DNA from: Euryarchaeota archaeon UBA549
Lineage (GTDB): Archaea; Thermoplasmatota; Poseidoniia; Poseidoniales; Poseidoniaceae
Direction of reading: 5' to 3'
NCBI GenBank assembly: GCA_002495645.1
Contig: DAGF01000120.1
Span: 1 to 13,795 of the forward strand
Length of the DNA: 13,795 nucleotides
Shown: in pieces, positions 12,957 to 13,795 of the stretch
How positions within the stretch are numbered: the first letter of the stretch is position 1
Layout: each line of letters starts with the position of its first letter
The notes under the pieces: generated by a model
Databases searched by the model: none
Seen by the model: only the letters and a program-made list of their open reading frames with translations
What the model was told of the DNA's origin: nothing
Position numbers and translations under genes: made by a program

Positions 12957-13712
12957 ATGTCCATGCGTATCGAATGGCGAGGCAGCACCAACAAACTCCC
13001 ACCCGCTGCCACAGCCCTGGTCGCTTTCCCTGGCGTGGGGAATATTGGCAAGATGGCTGTGGATTCGGTATGCGAACTTCACGAATCGGTTGAACTTGTT
13101 CGCCTCCACCCGGTTGGCTTGCCACCGCACGCTCACCTTGACGAAGACGGCTTGCTCGCTCCACCTCATCTCAGCATTCGCCAAATACAAACGCCCAATG
13201 GAACACCACTCATCACCCTGACTGGAAAGACCCAGCCCACCGAACCAAGTCAGCAGTCCGTGCTGGCCGCCGAATTGATGGCGTTCTTCCAAGAGCAAAA
13301 AGTGGCCACGGTTTTGGTGCTCGCTGGCATGTTCGACAAGCCAGAGAACAAAGAGACCTTTGCCGTTGCAAGTTCTGCTTCATTCCGTATTGACATGGAG
13401 GCCATGGGCGTTGATGTCAGGCGAGACAAACCCAAATCGGGTGCCGTGGGCATGCCGGCCTTGCTCGCATCAATGGGTCCACTCTACGAACTCAACTCGG
13501 CCTGCGTCATCGCCACCAGCGTCGGAACAAGTGCTGACATCATGGGCTCACAACGGGTGATTGAACACCTTGAGCGGTGGTTTGGCTTTGGTTTGACGGT
13601 CCCCACGAACGGTGGCGAATGGTTGCGCGAGAAACTCGACGCCATGGCCCCCACGGTCAAAGAAGACCTCGTGAAGGAAATGACCGCATCACACGATGCA
13701 TTCTACATGTGA
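12957..13712 (+). CDS. PAC2 family protein (archaeal proteasome assembly chaperone/activator homologue) with C-terminal HbYX motif
   Basis: A 251-residue member of the PAC2 family, related to eukaryotic PAC1/PAC2 and archaeal PbaA/PbaB. The signature VAFPGVGNIGKMAVD (22-36) is the family's Gly-rich N-terminal motif. A long alpha/beta core follows (for example VLVLAGMFDKPENK at 119-132) and a helical end (221-251). The last three residues are Phe-Tyr-Met, which fits the hydrophobic-Tyr-any (HbYX) motif that docks proteasome partners into pockets on the 20S alpha ring; archaeal PbaB is reported to act through such a tail. Interaction with the proteasome is therefore inferred. The ATG at 12957 is favoured because a TATA box lies at the right distance for a leaderless mRNA; the frame stays open back to 12846 but overlaps nop10. 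A second ATG at 12963 is also possible. Confidence 0.88.
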   Translation: MSMRIEWRGSTNKLPPAATALVAFPGVGNIGKMAVDSVCELHESVELVRLHPVGLPPHAHLDEDGLLAPPHLSIRQIQTPNGTPLITLTGKTQPTEPSQQSVLAAELMAFFQEQKVATVLVLAGMFDKPENKETFAVASSASFRIDMEAMGVDVRRDKPKSGAVGMPALLASMGPLYELNSACVIATSVGTSADIMGSQRVIEHLERWFGFGLTVPTNGGEWLREKLDAMAPTVKEDLVKEMTASHDAFYM

Positions 13713-13719
13713 ATTGGAG

Positions 13720-13795
13720 CGCCGAGAGAGGGATTTGAACCCCCGCGTCCAAGGGACAGTGGATTTCGAATCCACCGCAATACCGGGCTATGCGA
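13720..13795 (-). tRNA. tRNA-Ser (anticodon CGA), 5' end cut off by the window
   Basis: Read on the minus strand from 13795, the sequence starts at U8 and shows a D arm (A14, G18G19 and A21 present), then the anticodon stem GTGGA/TCCAC with loop TTCGAAA, giving anticodon CGA (13768-13766), which reads UCG. A long variable arm (GTCC, loop, GGAC) marks it as a class II tRNA, fitting Ser. The T arm has GGGGG, TTCAAAT, CCCTC. The acceptor 3' strand is TCTCGGC with discriminator G at 13720. The matching seven 5' bases lie outside the window. CCA is not encoded directly after the discriminator, and no intron is seen. Only 7 nt separate it from the convergent PAC2 stop. Confidence 0.92.

Noticed and set aside
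12675..13298. Minus-strand open frame of 207 codons over nop10 and PAC2
   Set aside because: It is antisense to both genes and to the PAC2 promoter, with no recognisable motifs.
1..13795. CRISPR arrays, insertion sequences, prophage or defence genes
   Set aside because: No regularly spaced repeats, transposase or integrase motifs, or terminal inverted repeats were seen; the tRNA at the right edge has no visible integration remnant on the side that is present.

Overview
The window looks like a chromosomal segment from a marine Euryarchaeote, most likely Marine Group II (Candidatus Poseidoniales, Thermoplasmatota) or a close relative. The grounds are archaeal/eukaryotic-type translation genes (eL42, eS27, aIF2-alpha, Nop10, eL37), a proteasome-linked PAC2 protein, archaeal TATA-like promoters (several placed as for leaderless mRNAs) mixed with GGTGA/GGAGG ribosome binding sites, an aerobic-style electron transfer flavoprotein, and secreted or anchored beta-propeller and PKD proteins. 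The taxon is inferred from gene content; no rRNA is present. Genes are packed tightly, and no stretch over 300 bases lacks a gene.

Layout. 23-1198 (-): exported beta-propeller protein with a C-terminal membrane anchor. 1240-2979 (+): an uncharacterised small protein, then tyrosyl-tRNA synthetase. 2982-3833 (-): a protein matching only the N-terminal half of MCM, with no helicase motor. 3978-5651 (+): etfB-etfA. 5652-11223 (-): a run of six genes: two membrane proteins, eL37, purF, a propeller+PKD protein and a metallo-beta-lactamase-fold hydrolase. 11352-13712 (+): eL42, eS27, aIF2-alpha, Nop10 and PAC2. 13720-13795 (-): tRNA-Ser(CGA), cut by the window edge.

How the genes work together. The right-hand cluster combines ribosome structure (eL42, eS27), initiator tRNA delivery (aIF2), H/ACA RNA-guided rRNA modification (Nop10) and a probable proteasome partner; it is a conserved archaeal arrangement. 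eL37 next to purF links ribosome and purine synthesis genes. EtfAB is a self-contained electron carrier module with no dehydrogenase or ETF:quinone oxidoreductase gene nearby.

Most worth a second look: the free-standing MCM N-terminal domain; the eL42 that has lost three of its four zinc-binding cysteines; a perfect hairpin that buries the aIF2-alpha ribosome binding site directly after the eS27 stop; the C-terminal Phe-Tyr-Met (HbYX-type) tail on the PAC2 protein; and a 9-bp inverted repeat between the MCM-like gene and etfB.
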